Shown here: in pieces, positions 16,439 to 25,761 of the stretch
Numbering within the stretch: the first letter of the stretch is position 1
How the letters are laid out: the number at the start of each line of letters is the position of its first letter
Assembly (NCBI GenBank): GCA_003696725.1
Contig: RFGI01000143.1
Span: forward strand, 1-35,548
Length of the DNA: 35,548 nucleotides
Origin: Planctomycetota bacterium
Lineage (GTDB): Bacteria > Planctomycetota > Phycisphaerae > Phycisphaerales > UBA1924
Direction: 5' to 3'
Translations under genes and position numbers: made by a program
The notes under the pieces: generated by a model
The model's input: only the letters and a program-made list of their open reading frames with translations
What the model was told of the DNA's origin: nothing
The model's database searches: none

Positions 16439-19096
16439 ATGAACCCGATGCGACATCCCGCCCCGAGCACACGCCCGGCCCGCCGCGGCGCGGCGCGCCA
16501 TCGCCGCGGCGTCATCAGCGTTCTGGCGATGATGTTCATGGTGCTGTTCGGCTCCTTGGCCGTCGCCATGGCTCTGGTGAGCAAGGGCAATCTGCGCACC
16601 GCGCAGACGCACCTGCGCGTCAGCGGCGCGCTGGGCGCCGTCGACGCCGGGCTGACCCTCGCCGAGGGCCACCTGCGCGAGGCGGCCAACCGGCTCTACG
16701 TCTGGAAGGGCGAGATCGACGCCGCCTACGGCGCGCAGCTGTGGGACGGGACCTTCTCGCCGACCGACGGCGATGTGCTCGACCCCACCGGCGCGGCCAC
16801 CACCACGGGCCTGCGCGACGTGCTGGCCGCCCTGCACCCCCAGGCGGGCGCCGCCGGCACCGTCAGCATCTCCGCCGGCTTCACGCCCCAGTCCGACTGG
16901 CTGGTCACCGAGCCCATCGTCCTCGAAACGGTCAACGGCCAGGTCTCCACCGCGTGCCAGATCACCTACGCCCCAGAGCCCCTGCCCGATCAGAACCGCC
17001 TGGGCGTGCGCGTGATGGTCACCGGCTTCACCTGGGACTTCGCCGCCGGCGCCTGGACGCGCCGCAGCGCCCAGAAACTCTTCTTTATCGACAAGAACCC
17101 GCGCCAAGCCGTCCTCGGCCCCAGCAAGATCATGATCGGCAAGAACGTCCGTCTCAACGGGCCCGTCGGGGCGCGCTTCACCGGCGTCGAGAACCTCGCC
17201 GGCCACCCCCTCGTGGTCCGCGACGACTTCACCGGCCTCGACCCCGTCCTCGATCAGAAGATCGCCGATTTCTACAACGCCGTCCTCACCGCCGACACCG
17301 ACGGCGACAACCGCCTCCGCGCCCTGCACACCGTCGAGGGCGCGCCCCTCTCGCTGCTCGCCAGCAACTACTACGACAACGGCGCGGGCGGCACAGAAAA
17401 CAACGTCATCAACGACTTCACCGGCGACGGTCGCGTCGACGAGTTCGACATCTTCCTCGCCCACTACGACGCCGACGGCGACGGCAAGGTCGCCCTCTCC
17501 GACGCCCTCCGCGACGGCACGCCCGCGGCCCTGCTCACCCCCGAGTTCGCCGATGTCGACGAGGACCTCGCCCTGCTCATCGACGGCGCCAACCCCGACC
17601 GCAACGGCGACGGCCTCGTCAACAGCAAGGACCTCGCCCTCGGCTACCGCGACGGCGTCCTCGACTTCCGCGACCGCTACGCCAAGATCAACGGCCCCGT
17701 CCTCTTCCGCACCCAGCGCCTCCCCTGGGAACAGCAGCAGGACGAGTTCGGCTCGGCGATCGGCGACTACCAGCAGTTCGTCCGCGGCGTCATCAACGCC
17801 ACCGACGACACGCCCGTCGTCTTCAACGCCGGCGACGACGACCTCCCCGAGGTCCGCACCGATTCCTTCGACACCGCCCAGACCTCCCTCGGCCAGGCCG
17901 CCGACGGCGCCCCGTTCCATATCCAGGCCGGCGTCGACTGGGTCTGGCAGCCCATCGTCGACGCCAACGGCGTCGTCGTCGACCAGGCCCTGCATCCCGT
18001 GTTCACCGGCGGCTCGCCCTCGGGCGACTACGACGTGGTGATGGAGGCCGTCCCACTCGGGTCGCCGGCGCCCGTCGACTACTACCGCCGGCCCGTCATC
18101 CGCAACAAGGTCTTCAAGAACGTCGTCATCCCCATGGGCACGAACGCCCTCTTCGAGAACTGCACCTTCGTCGGCGTGACGCGCGTCCAGACCATGACCG
18201 ACAACACCCACCCCTCCTGGCAGTTCTACGGCGTGCAGAACGCCGACGGCTCGCTCGCCTACCCGCCCCTGCCGGCCGCCTCCGACGCCCAGCTCGACAA
18301 CGACTACTTCCCCGCCGACGGTTCCATCATCCCCCCGCCCGGCTTCGACGTCCCGCGCCTCGTCGTCGGCTCCACGCCCTACGTCAACACCAAGCCCCTC
18401 TCCAACAACATCCGCTTCCACGACTGCCTGTTTGTCGGCTCCGTCGTCGCCGACCGCCCCATCAACTACACCCACATCCGCAACAAGCTCCAGTTCACCG
18501 GCGCCACGCGCTTCACCACCGAGCACCCCGACGATCCCAACGACGCCGCCCTGAACCCCGACCCCGCGGACCTGCCGGCGATCGAGAAGTCCTCCATGAT
18601 GCTCCCCCACTACTCCGTCGACATCGGCGAGAACAACGCCGACCCCAACCAGGACGTCGACCTGCACGGGCTCATCATCGCCGGCGTCCTCGACGTCCGC
18701 GGCAACACCGAGATCACCGGCGCCCTGCTGCTGACCTTCGAGCCCTCGGCCTCGGACCCCGCGCTGCAGCACTTCGGCCAGCCGGTGGGCAACCCCGCCG
18801 ACTTCAACGTCACCCTCGGGTACTTCGGCGCCGACGACGGCGACGCCGAGGGCCTCGCCCCATTCACCTACAACGGCCAGACCATCGTCGGGTTCGACCT
18901 CGACGGCGACGGCCGCGCCGACACCACCGACCCCGGCTCGGGCGGCGCCCCCGTCCCCTTCAACGGCTACGGCCGCGTCGTCGTCACCTACGACCCCGAC
19001 CTCGTCATGCCCGACGGCGTGATCGCGCCCCTCAATGTCGAGCCCGTCGGCTTCTCCTACCACGAGGGCCGGACCATCGCCGGGGCCACGCCATGA
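16439..19096 (+). CDS. Large PilX-like minor pilin/adhesin with EF-hand/dockerin-like Ca-loops
   Basis: N-terminal hydrophobic helix RRGVISVLAMMFMVLFGSLAVAMALVSKGNLRTAQTHLRVSGALGAVDAGLTLAEGHLREAAN. Internal NDFTGDGRVDEFDIFLAHYDADGDGKVALSDAL, NPDRNGDGLVNSKDLALGYRDGV and DLDGDGRADTTD. Start may be 16415 or 16439. Confidence 0.75.
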   Translation: MNPMRHPAPSTRPARRGAARHRRGVISVLAMMFMVLFGSLAVAMALVSKGNLRTAQTHLRVSGALGAVDAGLTLAEGHLREAANRLYVWKGEIDAAYGAQLWDGTFSPTDGDVLDPTGAATTTGLRDVLAALHPQAGAAGTVSISAGFTPQSDWLVTEPIVLETVNGQVSTACQITYAPEPLPDQNRLGVRVMVTGFTWDFAAGAWTRRSAQKLFFIDKNPRQAVLGPSKIMIGKNVRLNGPVGARFTGVENLAGHPLVVRDDFTGLDPVLDQKIADFYNAVLTADTDGDNRLRALHTVEGAPLSLLASNYYDNGAGGTENNVINDFTGDGRVDEFDIFLAHYDADGDGKVALSDALRDGTPAALLTPEFADVDEDLALLIDGANPDRNGDGLVNSKDLALGYRDGVLDFRDRYAKINGPVLFRTQRLPWEQQQDEFGSAIGDYQQFVRGVINATDDTPVVFNAGDDDLPEVRTDSFDTAQTSLGQAADGAPFHIQAGVDWVWQPIVDANGVVVDQALHPVFTGGSPSGDYDVVMEAVPLGSPAPVDYYRRPVIRNKVFKNVVIPMGTNALFENCTFVGVTRVQTMTDNTHPSWQFYGVQNADGSLAYPPLPAASDAQLDNDYFPADGSIIPPPGFDVPRLVVGSTPYVNTKPLSNNIRFHDCLFVGSVVADRPINYTHIRNKLQFTGATRFTTEHPDDPNDAALNPDPADLPAIEKSSMMLPHYSVDIGENNADPNQDVDLHGLIIAGVLDVRGNTEITGALLLTFEPSASDPALQHFGQPVGNPADFNVTLGYFGADDGDAEGLAPFTYNGQTIVGFDLDGDGRADTTDPGSGGAPVPFNGYGRVVVTYDPDLVMPDGVIAPLNVEPVGFSYHEGRTIAGATP

Positions 19097-19728
19097 CCGC
19101 CCGCCGCCGGCCCCGCCGCGCGACAAGCCGCCGCGCCTTCAGCATGATCGAGACCCTCCTCGCGCTGACCATCAGCGCCATGCTGCTCACCGCCTCGCTC
19201 GCGGCTCTGGACGCCTCCTACAAGCAGTACACCTCCACCACCGAGTCCGCCTCCACGCACGTCGTCAGCCGCATCGTCATGCACCGCCTGCTGGCGATGG
19301 TCCGCACCGGAGTCGAGTTCGGCCCCTTCCCCGCCGACGTCTACGACCCCGCCCAGAACCCCGTCGTCTCCGATTTCATCGAGTTCCGCGCCGAGCGCGA
19401 CATCGCCGCCGGCGTCAACCGAGTCACACGCGTCGAGCTCCGCCCCGGGCCCAACCCGGGCGACCCCGGCGAACTCTGGTATGTGCTCGTTGACACCGAC
19501 CCGATGAATCCGGCCATCCTCGAGGAGCGCCCCCTGATCCGGGGCGTGGTCCAGGCCGCCTTCATCCTCAACTACAACCGCGATTCCTACCTGCTCGACA
19601 AGGCCACCATCGACCTCACCATCGCCCCCAACGATTCGCAGGATCTCCGGCTCGGCGCCCTGGGCGACCCGTCGACGCCCCAGACCATCCGCCTGGTCGC
19701 CTCCGCGGCGCCACGCCAAGGCCTGTGA
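19093..19728 (+). CDS. PilW-like prepilin with N-terminal methylation motif
   Basis: RRAFSMIETLLALTISAMLLTASLAALDASYKQYTSTTESASTHVVSRIVMHRLLAMVR. ATG at 19093 overlaps the previous stop by 4 bp. Confidence 0.75.
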   Translation: MTARRRPRRATSRRAFSMIETLLALTISAMLLTASLAALDASYKQYTSTTESASTHVVSRIVMHRLLAMVRTGVEFGPFPADVYDPAQNPVVSDFIEFRAERDIAAGVNRVTRVELRPGPNPGDPGELWYVLVDTDPMNPAILEERPLIRGVVQAAFILNYNRDSYLLDKATIDLTIAPNDSQDLRLGALGDPSTPQTIRLVASAAPRQGL

Positions 19729-19978
19729 TCCCGACCGCGAGCGCCTCGACACCGTCTCCGACACGGCCCGCGTCCCTGGCGCTCGAGAGAAGCGGCGCCG
19801 GGGATCGCTTCTCCGAGTGTGTCTCATCCCACGCACGGGGCGCTGGACAGCCGGCCCGGACCGCTGGATCGAGGCCTGAGCCGATCGCGCCGTCTCCCGG
19901 AGCCGTGACGAGTCTCGCTCCGCTGTGCCGCACAGCGGCGGGTCGCGCAAACGCTTCGACGTTTGGATCTTCGCGCAA

Positions 19979-20051
<73 letters not shown>

Positions 20052-20417
20052 CGGGTGGCCCATCCGGTCGGCGCCAACGGTCGTGACGGCTCGCCCGGGG
20101 GCGCCAGTGTATCCCGCCCCGCGGCCGCGTCCATTCCCGGGCCTCTGGGTGGCGGCTCGCGCCCGACCGGGGACGCTCGGCGTGTTCTCGCGAGAAGCGT
20201 GCTCCGTGGCCCGAGAGGGATGGCCGCCCTTCGACCACCCCCCGGGTGTTCGCCCGCCCCAGGGGTTCCCGACCTCGATTGACACCCCCATCTGCTCCCG
20301 ATAGCCTCACAAGCCCTCGTCGCCGATCCGCGTTGGGGTTCCGCTCGTCCGAGCCGGTCGCCGGGTCGTCACCTTGACCGCTTGATCCCGCCCGATCGTT
20401 GTTGGGCCTTCGAAGCC

Positions 20418-20594
20418 ATGCATCCCACACACCGCATCAGCCCGGGCCGCACACGACGCCGGCGCTCTCACCACGCGGTCGCCCCCGGGCAGACCGTCCA
20501 GTGCCCGAACTGCGGCTCGGCGAAGTCCCCCCACCGCGCCTGCCGGAACTGCGGCTACGTCAGGCCCGGACTGACGATCAAGACCAGGGGCTAA
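20418..20594 (+). CDS. rpmF: 50S ribosomal protein L32
   Basis: MHPTHRISPGRTRRRRSHHAVAPGQTVQCPNCGSAKSPHRACRNCGYVRPGLTIKTRG: L32 with CxxC...CxxC zinc ribbon, directly upstream of plsX. Confidence 0.88.
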   Translation: MHPTHRISPGRTRRRRSHHAVAPGQTVQCPNCGSAKSPHRACRNCGYVRPGLTIKTRG

Positions 20595-20598
20595 GCCG

Positions 20599-21657
20599 AT
20601 GCGCATCGCGATCGACGCGATGGGCGGAGATCACGCGCCCGGCGCCATTCTTCAAGGCTGCCTCGACGCCCTCCCCCTCCTCGACCGCGACGACCGCCTG
20701 ATCCTGGTTGGCGATCCCGGCGTCATCGGGGCGTTCCTCGACGCCAACGGCGCCCGCGACGACCGCCTGGTGATCGAGGCCGCCGAGGGGGTCATCGCCA
20801 TGGACGAGCCCCCGGTCGAGGCCGTCCGCCAGAAGCCCGACGCCTCCCTCGTCCGCCTGTGCCGGCTCGCCGGCCGTCGCGCCGAGCGCCCGGTCGACGC
20901 TGTCATCAGCGCCGGGAACACCGGGGCGATGGTCTCCGCGGCGACTATGCACATGCGCCGCCTGCCGGGCGTGCACCGGCCGGGCATCGCCGCCGTCCTC
21001 CCGAGCTTCGGCGGGCACTATGTGCTCTGCGACGTCGGCGCCAACCCCGAGCCTCGAGCCCAGCACCTCGCTCAGTACGCGGTCATGGCCGAGACCTACG
21101 CCGCCCTGACCTTGGGGATCGAGCGCCCGCGCATCGCCCAGCTCTCCATCGGCGTCGAGGCCGGCAAGGGCACGCGCTTGATCCGCGAGGTCCGCTGCGC
21201 TCTCGAACAGGCGCCGGGCCTCAACTACATCGGCTACGTCGAGGGCCGCGAGATCTTCAACGGCGCCGCCGACGTCGTCGTCACCGACGGCTTCGTGGGC
21301 AACGCCCTTCTGAAACTCTCCGAGGGCCTGGCCAAGTCTCTCCTGCGCGCCATCCTCCGCGAGGTCGTCGAGTTCGACCCCGCCCTGGCCGCCAAGATCC
21401 AGCCTCTGGCCGACGTGCTCAAGAAGAAGAACGACTACCAGGAGTACGGCGCCGCCCCGCTCCTGGGCGTCAACGGCGTCTGCATGATCTGCCACGGCTC
21501 GAGCGAGCCTCGGTCCATCGTCAGCGCGATCCAGAACACCCGGACGTACCTCACAAGAGACGTCAACGGCGCCATCGTCGCGCGCCTCGCCGACGTCGGG
21601 CCCGCCATCGACCGGGTCATCGCGGGCCAGGCCCAATCCGCGCCGGAGCCGGCATGA
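20599..21657 (+). CDS. plsX: Phosphate acyltransferase PlsX
   Basis: MRIAIDAMGGDHAPGAILQGCLDAL..., VISAGNTGAMVSAATMHMRRLPGVHRPGIAAVLPS, LCDVGANPEPRAQHLAQYAVM, FNGAADVVVTDGFVGNALLKLSEG. Confidence 0.97.
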   Translation: MRIAIDAMGGDHAPGAILQGCLDALPLLDRDDRLILVGDPGVIGAFLDANGARDDRLVIEAAEGVIAMDEPPVEAVRQKPDASLVRLCRLAGRRAERPVDAVISAGNTGAMVSAATMHMRRLPGVHRPGIAAVLPSFGGHYVLCDVGANPEPRAQHLAQYAVMAETYAALTLGIERPRIAQLSIGVEAGKGTRLIREVRCALEQAPGLNYIGYVEGREIFNGAADVVVTDGFVGNALLKLSEGLAKSLLRAILREVVEFDPALAAKIQPLADVLKKKNDYQEYGAAPLLGVNGVCMICHGSSEPRSIVSAIQNTRTYLTRDVNGAIVARLADVGPAIDRVIAGQAQSAPEPA

Positions 21658-22700
21658 CCGCCCCGCCCCAACCCATCCGTCGATCCGACGCGCGCCCCCC
21701 GACGCCGCCGGCCGTCGGCGTCAGGCTGGCCGGGACCGGGCACGCCCTCCCCGAGACACGCCTGACCAACGCCGATCTCGAGCGCGTCCTGGACACCTCC
21801 GACGAGTGGATCGTCCAGCGCACCGGCATCCGCGAACGCCGAGTCTGCCGCCGTGAACGCGGCGAGGGTGTTCACTCGCTTGCTCTCGACGCCGCCCGCG
21901 CCGCCCTGGCCGACGCCCGTGTGGATCCCGCCGACCTTGACCTCGTCATCCTCAGCTCCGTCACCGGCGACACCCTCGTCCCCGCCACCTCGTGCCGGAT
22001 CGCCGCCGACCTGGGCGCCGATCGCGCCGGCGCCTTCGACCTCGCCGCCGCGTGCAGCGGGTTCGTCTACGGCCTCAACATCGCCCACGACCTCATCCGC
22101 GGCGGGGCCTACCGCACGATCTGCGTCATCGGGTGCGACGCCATGAGCCGCATCGTCGACCCGAGCGACCGCCGGACCGTCATCCTCTTCGGCGACGCCG
22201 CCGGCGCCGCCGTCCTCCGACCCACCGACGACACCTCCAAGGGCGTCCTCGCCCAGTGCATGCACGCCGACGGCTCGCGCTGGCGCGACCTCTATCTCCC
22301 CCACTCCCGCCTGGACATCCCGGACGGCGACGACCCCGACGACACACCCCTCCATTGCTTGCGGATGCGCGGCCGGGAGGTCTACAAGTTCGCGGTCATA
22401 ACGTTCTCTGATCTCATCGACGAAACACTCGCCAAAGCGGGCCTCGTCGCCGACGACATCGATCTCTTCATCGCCCACCAATCGAACGCCCGCATTCTCG
22501 AGTCCGCCCGCGAGCGCTTCGGCCTGCCCGAACAGAAGATGTACGTGAACATCGACCGCTACGGGAACTCCAGCGCCGGCTCCGTGCCCCTGTGCCTGTC
22601 CGAGCTCCGCGCCGCCGGCCGCGTCGGCGACGGGAACCTCGTCATGTTCGTCGCCTTCGGCGCCGGGCTCACCTGGGCCAGCAGCCTCTGGCGCGTCTGA
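21654..22700 (+). CDS. fabH: 3-oxoacyl-ACP synthase III (KAS III)
   Basis: TSDEWIVQRTGIRERR, FDLAAACSGFVYGLNIA (Cys active site), FIAHQSNARILESA, NIDRYGNSSAGSVPLCLSE. ATG at 21654 overlaps the plsX stop by 4 bp. Confidence 0.97.
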   Translation: MTAPPQPIRRSDARPPTPPAVGVRLAGTGHALPETRLTNADLERVLDTSDEWIVQRTGIRERRVCRRERGEGVHSLALDAARAALADARVDPADLDLVILSSVTGDTLVPATSCRIAADLGADRAGAFDLAAACSGFVYGLNIAHDLIRGGAYRTICVIGCDAMSRIVDPSDRRTVILFGDAAGAAVLRPTDDTSKGVLAQCMHADGSRWRDLYLPHSRLDIPDGDDPDDTPLHCLRMRGREVYKFAVITFSDLIDETLAKAGLVADDIDLFIAHQSNARILESARERFGLPEQKMYVNIDRYGNSSAGSVPLCLSELRAAGRVGDGNLVMFVAFGAGLTWASSLWRV

Positions 22701-22724
22701 CGCGCCACGCCCTCGACCCCCGCC

Positions 22725-23666
22725 ATGCCCGACCCAGTCGTCATCCTATGCCCCGGCCAGGGCGCCCAGCGCGTGGGCATGGGGCGCGCCTGGTTCGACG
22801 CCTCCCCGGCCGCCGCCCAGACGTTCGGCGCCGCCGACGCCATCCTCGGAGACTCGCTCGGCGCCCCGCTCTCAGAGATCTGCTTCACGGGGCCCGCCGA
22901 GCGCCTCGATTCGACCGACGCCGCCCAGCCCGCCCTCTTCGTCACCGCCGTCGCATCGTTCCAAGCCTGGGCGGGCGACACCGACCCCGCGCTCGCCGCC
23001 TGCGCGGGGCTGAGCCTGGGCGAGTACACCGCGCTGCACCTGGCCGGCGCCATCTCCTTCGAGGACGGGCTGCGCCTTGTCGCCCTCCGCGGCAGGGCCA
23101 TGCAGGACGCCGCGGCGGCTCTGCCCGGCGCCATGGTCGCCCTCATCGGGGCCGACGAAGACCAAGCGCGCGACCTGTGCGACCGCGCCACCTCCGGCCG
23201 ACCCGACCTGGTCCTCGTCCCGGCCAACTTCAACGCCCCGGGCCAGGTCGTCCTCTCCGGCTCCGCCGAAGCCTGCGATCTGGCCGAGTCCCTCGCCGCC
23301 CAGGCCGGCCTGCGCACCGCCCGCCTGCCCGTCGCCGGCGCCTTCCACTCCCCCCTCATGAAGCCCGCCGCCGACCGCCTGGCCGAGGCCCTCGCCCCGG
23401 TCGCCATCGCGGAGCCCCGCTGCCCCGTCCTCTCGAACGTCACCGGCGAGCCCCACGCCGCGGGCGACGGCGACTTTGCCGCCGCCGTCCGCGACGCTCT
23501 CGTCGCCCAGCTCACCCAGCCCGTCCGCTGGGAGGCCTGCTGCCGCTGGCTTGCCGCCCACACCCCGGGCGCCTTTCATGAGATGGCGCCCGGCAAGACC
23601 CTCGCCGGCTTGATGCGTCGGATTGACCGCTCCATCACGGTGACGACCCATGACCATCCAGACTGA
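22725..23666 (+). CDS. fabD: Malonyl-CoA:ACP transacylase
   Basis: VILCPGQGAQRVGMGRAW, CAGLSLGEYTALHLAGAISFEDGLRLVALRGRAMQDA, VAGAFHSPLMKPAADRLAEAL. Confidence 0.97.
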   Translation: MPDPVVILCPGQGAQRVGMGRAWFDASPAAAQTFGAADAILGDSLGAPLSEICFTGPAERLDSTDAAQPALFVTAVASFQAWAGDTDPALAACAGLSLGEYTALHLAGAISFEDGLRLVALRGRAMQDAAAALPGAMVALIGADEDQARDLCDRATSGRPDLVLVPANFNAPGQVVLSGSAEACDLAESLAAQAGLRTARLPVAGAFHSPLMKPAADRLAEALAPVAIAEPRCPVLSNVTGEPHAAGDGDFAAAVRDALVAQLTQPVRWEACCRWLAAHTPGAFHEMAPGKTLAGLMRRIDRSITVTTHDHPD

Positions 23667-24354
23667 CGCCGCCCGCACCTTGGGCCTCGCCGCCCTCACG
23701 CTCGCCTGCCTCGCGCCGCTCGCGTGCGAAAAGAAGCAGCCCGGCGCCTCATTGGGCGGGCGCTCGTCTTCCACGTCCGCCCCCTCGACGGAGCCCGCCG
23801 CGCCGCCGCCCCCGCCGGCGCCCGTCGCGCTCTCCCCGGCCGACCTGGACCTCGCCCCCGGGGCTCAGTTCCCCGCCCAGTTCATCCCGGTAGATGAATC
23901 CGCCGCCCGCGCCATCGCCGCGCTCGCCAGCGCCATCGCCCTCGGCGACGCCGACGCCCTCGCCGGCATGATCGACCGAGCCGACGCCGCCGTCCTCGAG
24001 CACCTCCGCGAGACCGGGCAGTGGGACGACGCCACCGCCGGCGTCACCGTGCGAGTCGTCGCCGTCGAGCCCGCAGACCCCGGCGTCCGGGTCGGGCTCG
24101 CGATCCAGGACGACGCCGGCGCCTACCTCATCGGCTGGGAGGGCGCCCCGGCCCGCGGCGTGTGGACCTTCCGCTCCCTGCCCGTCGAGAGCCCCGCGGC
24201 CGCCCGCGCCGCCGACCTCGACGGCGCCGCCCTCGCCCTTATGGACATCCCCGTGCCCGGACCCGAGGTCCAGGACGCGGCCCCCACACGCCCCCCCGTC
24301 GAGGAGAACCCCCGCGGCCGCCGCCGCCGCACCGGGACAGGCCTGGGCGGATAG
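23650..24354 (+). CDS. Uncharacterised lipoprotein embedded in the fab cluster
   Basis: MTIQTDAARTLGLAALTLACLAPLACEKKQPGAS: lipobox-type N-terminus. Overlaps the fabD 3' end by 17 bp. Confidence 0.7.
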   Translation: MTIQTDAARTLGLAALTLACLAPLACEKKQPGASLGGRSSSTSAPSTEPAAPPPPPAPVALSPADLDLAPGAQFPAQFIPVDESAARAIAALASAIALGDADALAGMIDRADAAVLEHLRETGQWDDATAGVTVRVVAVEPADPGVRVGLAIQDDAGAYLIGWEGAPARGVWTFRSLPVESPAAARAADLDGAALALMDIPVPGPEVQDAAPTRPPVEENPRGRRRRTGTGLGG

Positions 24355-24377
24355 GTTCTGTTCGGGTGCTCAGCGCC

Positions 24378-24428
24378 ACGGGCGTCGCGCCCGTTGGTGC
24401 GGGTGTGTAGACGGCCGAGTCGGCCGTC
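24378..24428. repeat. Two adjacent strong hairpins (possible REP-like intergenic palindromic element)
   Basis: ACGGGCG-TCG-CGCCCGT (24378-24394) and GACGGCCGA-G-TCGGCCGTC (24410-24428). Both have perfect arms, in the 185-bp gap before fabG. Confidence 0.6.
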
Positions 24429-24539
24429 CAACCGGCTAGTTCGGCGCCCTCACCGCAGAAGCGCTGGGCGGATCCCGGACGCCAGCGGTACCCTTCGTCG
24501 CCGCGAACTCACGAACCCCACGCCGTCAACGAGACCACC

Positions 24540-25289
24540 GTGCCCGACGACCCACCCCAGCGCGTCGCCCTGATCACCGGCGCCAGCCGAGGCATCGGCC
24601 GCGCCATCGCCCTGAGCCAGGCCGCCCTCGGCCGGCGCGTCGTCCTCGTCAGCCGCACCGAGGGCCCGCTGACCGAGGTCCGCGACCTCATCACCGACGC
24701 CGGCGGCGACGCGTCTGTTCTTCCCGTCGACATCTCCGACGCCGACGCCTGGCGCGACGCGCTCGAGTCCGTCATCACCGACCTGGGCCGGCTGGACATC
24801 CTGGTCAACAACGCCGGCGTCACCCGCGACGGCCTGGCGATGCGCATGACCGACGAGGACTTCGACACCGTCCTCCGCACCAATCTCACCAGCGCCTTCA
24901 TCGCCTGCCGCGCCGCGGCCCGTCCCATGATGAAGCACCGTTTCGGGCGCATCATCAACATCGCCTCCACCTCCGGGGTCGTGGGGAACCCCGGGCAGGC
25001 CAACTACGCCGCCAGCAAGGCCGGCCTCATCGGGCTGACCAAATCCCTGGCCCGGGAGCTCGGCGCCAAGGGCGTCACGGCCAACGCCGTCGCCCCCGGC
25101 TTTATCGAGACCGGCATGACGGCCAACCTGCCCGGCGCCGTCCGCGAGCGCGTCCGCGGGTCCATGGCCGTCCCCAGGCTCGGAACCCCCGAGGACGTCG
25201 CCGCCGCCGTGGCCTACGTCGCCTCGGACGAGGCCGGCTTCCTCACCGGCCAGGTCCTGTGCGTCGACGGCGGGCTGACGATGTGCTGA
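24540..25289 (+). CDS. fabG: 3-oxoacyl-ACP reductase
   Basis: [67 protein letters not shown] start. Confidence 0.95.
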   Translation: MPDDPPQRVALITGASRGIGRAIALSQAALGRRVVLVSRTEGPLTEVRDLITDAGGDASVLPVDISDADAWRDALESVITDLGRLDILVNNAGVTRDGLAMRMTDEDFDTVLRTNLTSAFIACRAAARPMMKHRFGRIINIASTSGVVGNPGQANYAASKAGLIGLTKSLARELGAKGVTANAVAPGFIETGMTANLPGAVRERVRGSMAVPRLGTPEDVAAAVAYVASDEAGFLTGQVLCVDGGLTMC

Positions 25290-25455
25290 CCGGGCCCCGT
25301 CCGGGGGGCTTCCCGCGTGTCCGGCGCCGCCCGCCCGGCGCCTCCGATCCCCCGTTGGCGGCTCCGGCCCGTCCCGGTATAGTCCACAGCCCGGCCAGGC
25401 TCACGACGCGGGGCGACCCGCCCAGGCCCCGGCGACGCACGATGGAGACCAAGAC

Positions 25456-25707
25456 GTGAACGAAGCCGAGATCGAAGCCAAGGTGTACGACATCGTCGCC
25501 GAGCAGATGAGCGTCGACCGCAACGAGCTCACCCGCGACACCAGCTTCGTCAACGATCTCAACGCCGACAGCCTCGACACCGTCGAGCTCGTCATGGAGC
25601 TCGAGGACGAGTTCGAGACCTCCATCCCCGACGACGAAGCCGAGAAGATCCAGACCGTCGGCCAGGCCATCGACTACATCCTCAAGGCCCAAGCCCAGAA
25701 GGCCTGA
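25456..25707 (+). CDS. acpP: Acyl carrier protein
   Basis: [78 protein letters not shown] phosphopantetheine site. Confidence 0.98.
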   Translation: MNEAEIEAKVYDIVAEQMSVDRNELTRDTSFVNDLNADSLDTVELVMELEDEFETSIPDDEAEKIQTVGQAIDYILKAQAQKA

Positions 25708-25761
25708 CCCCGCGACTCCCGGTCGCGCTCCCGCGCGATCCGACCGGCGGACACGGACGCC

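Noticed and set aside
14318-19126. 1602-aa minus-strand ORF opposite pilC and the prepilin genes
   Set aside because: Antisense shadow of high-GC coding DNA: Gly/Asp/Val/Glu-rich low-complexity translation with no domain pattern, while the plus strand encodes clear pilC/prepilin proteins.
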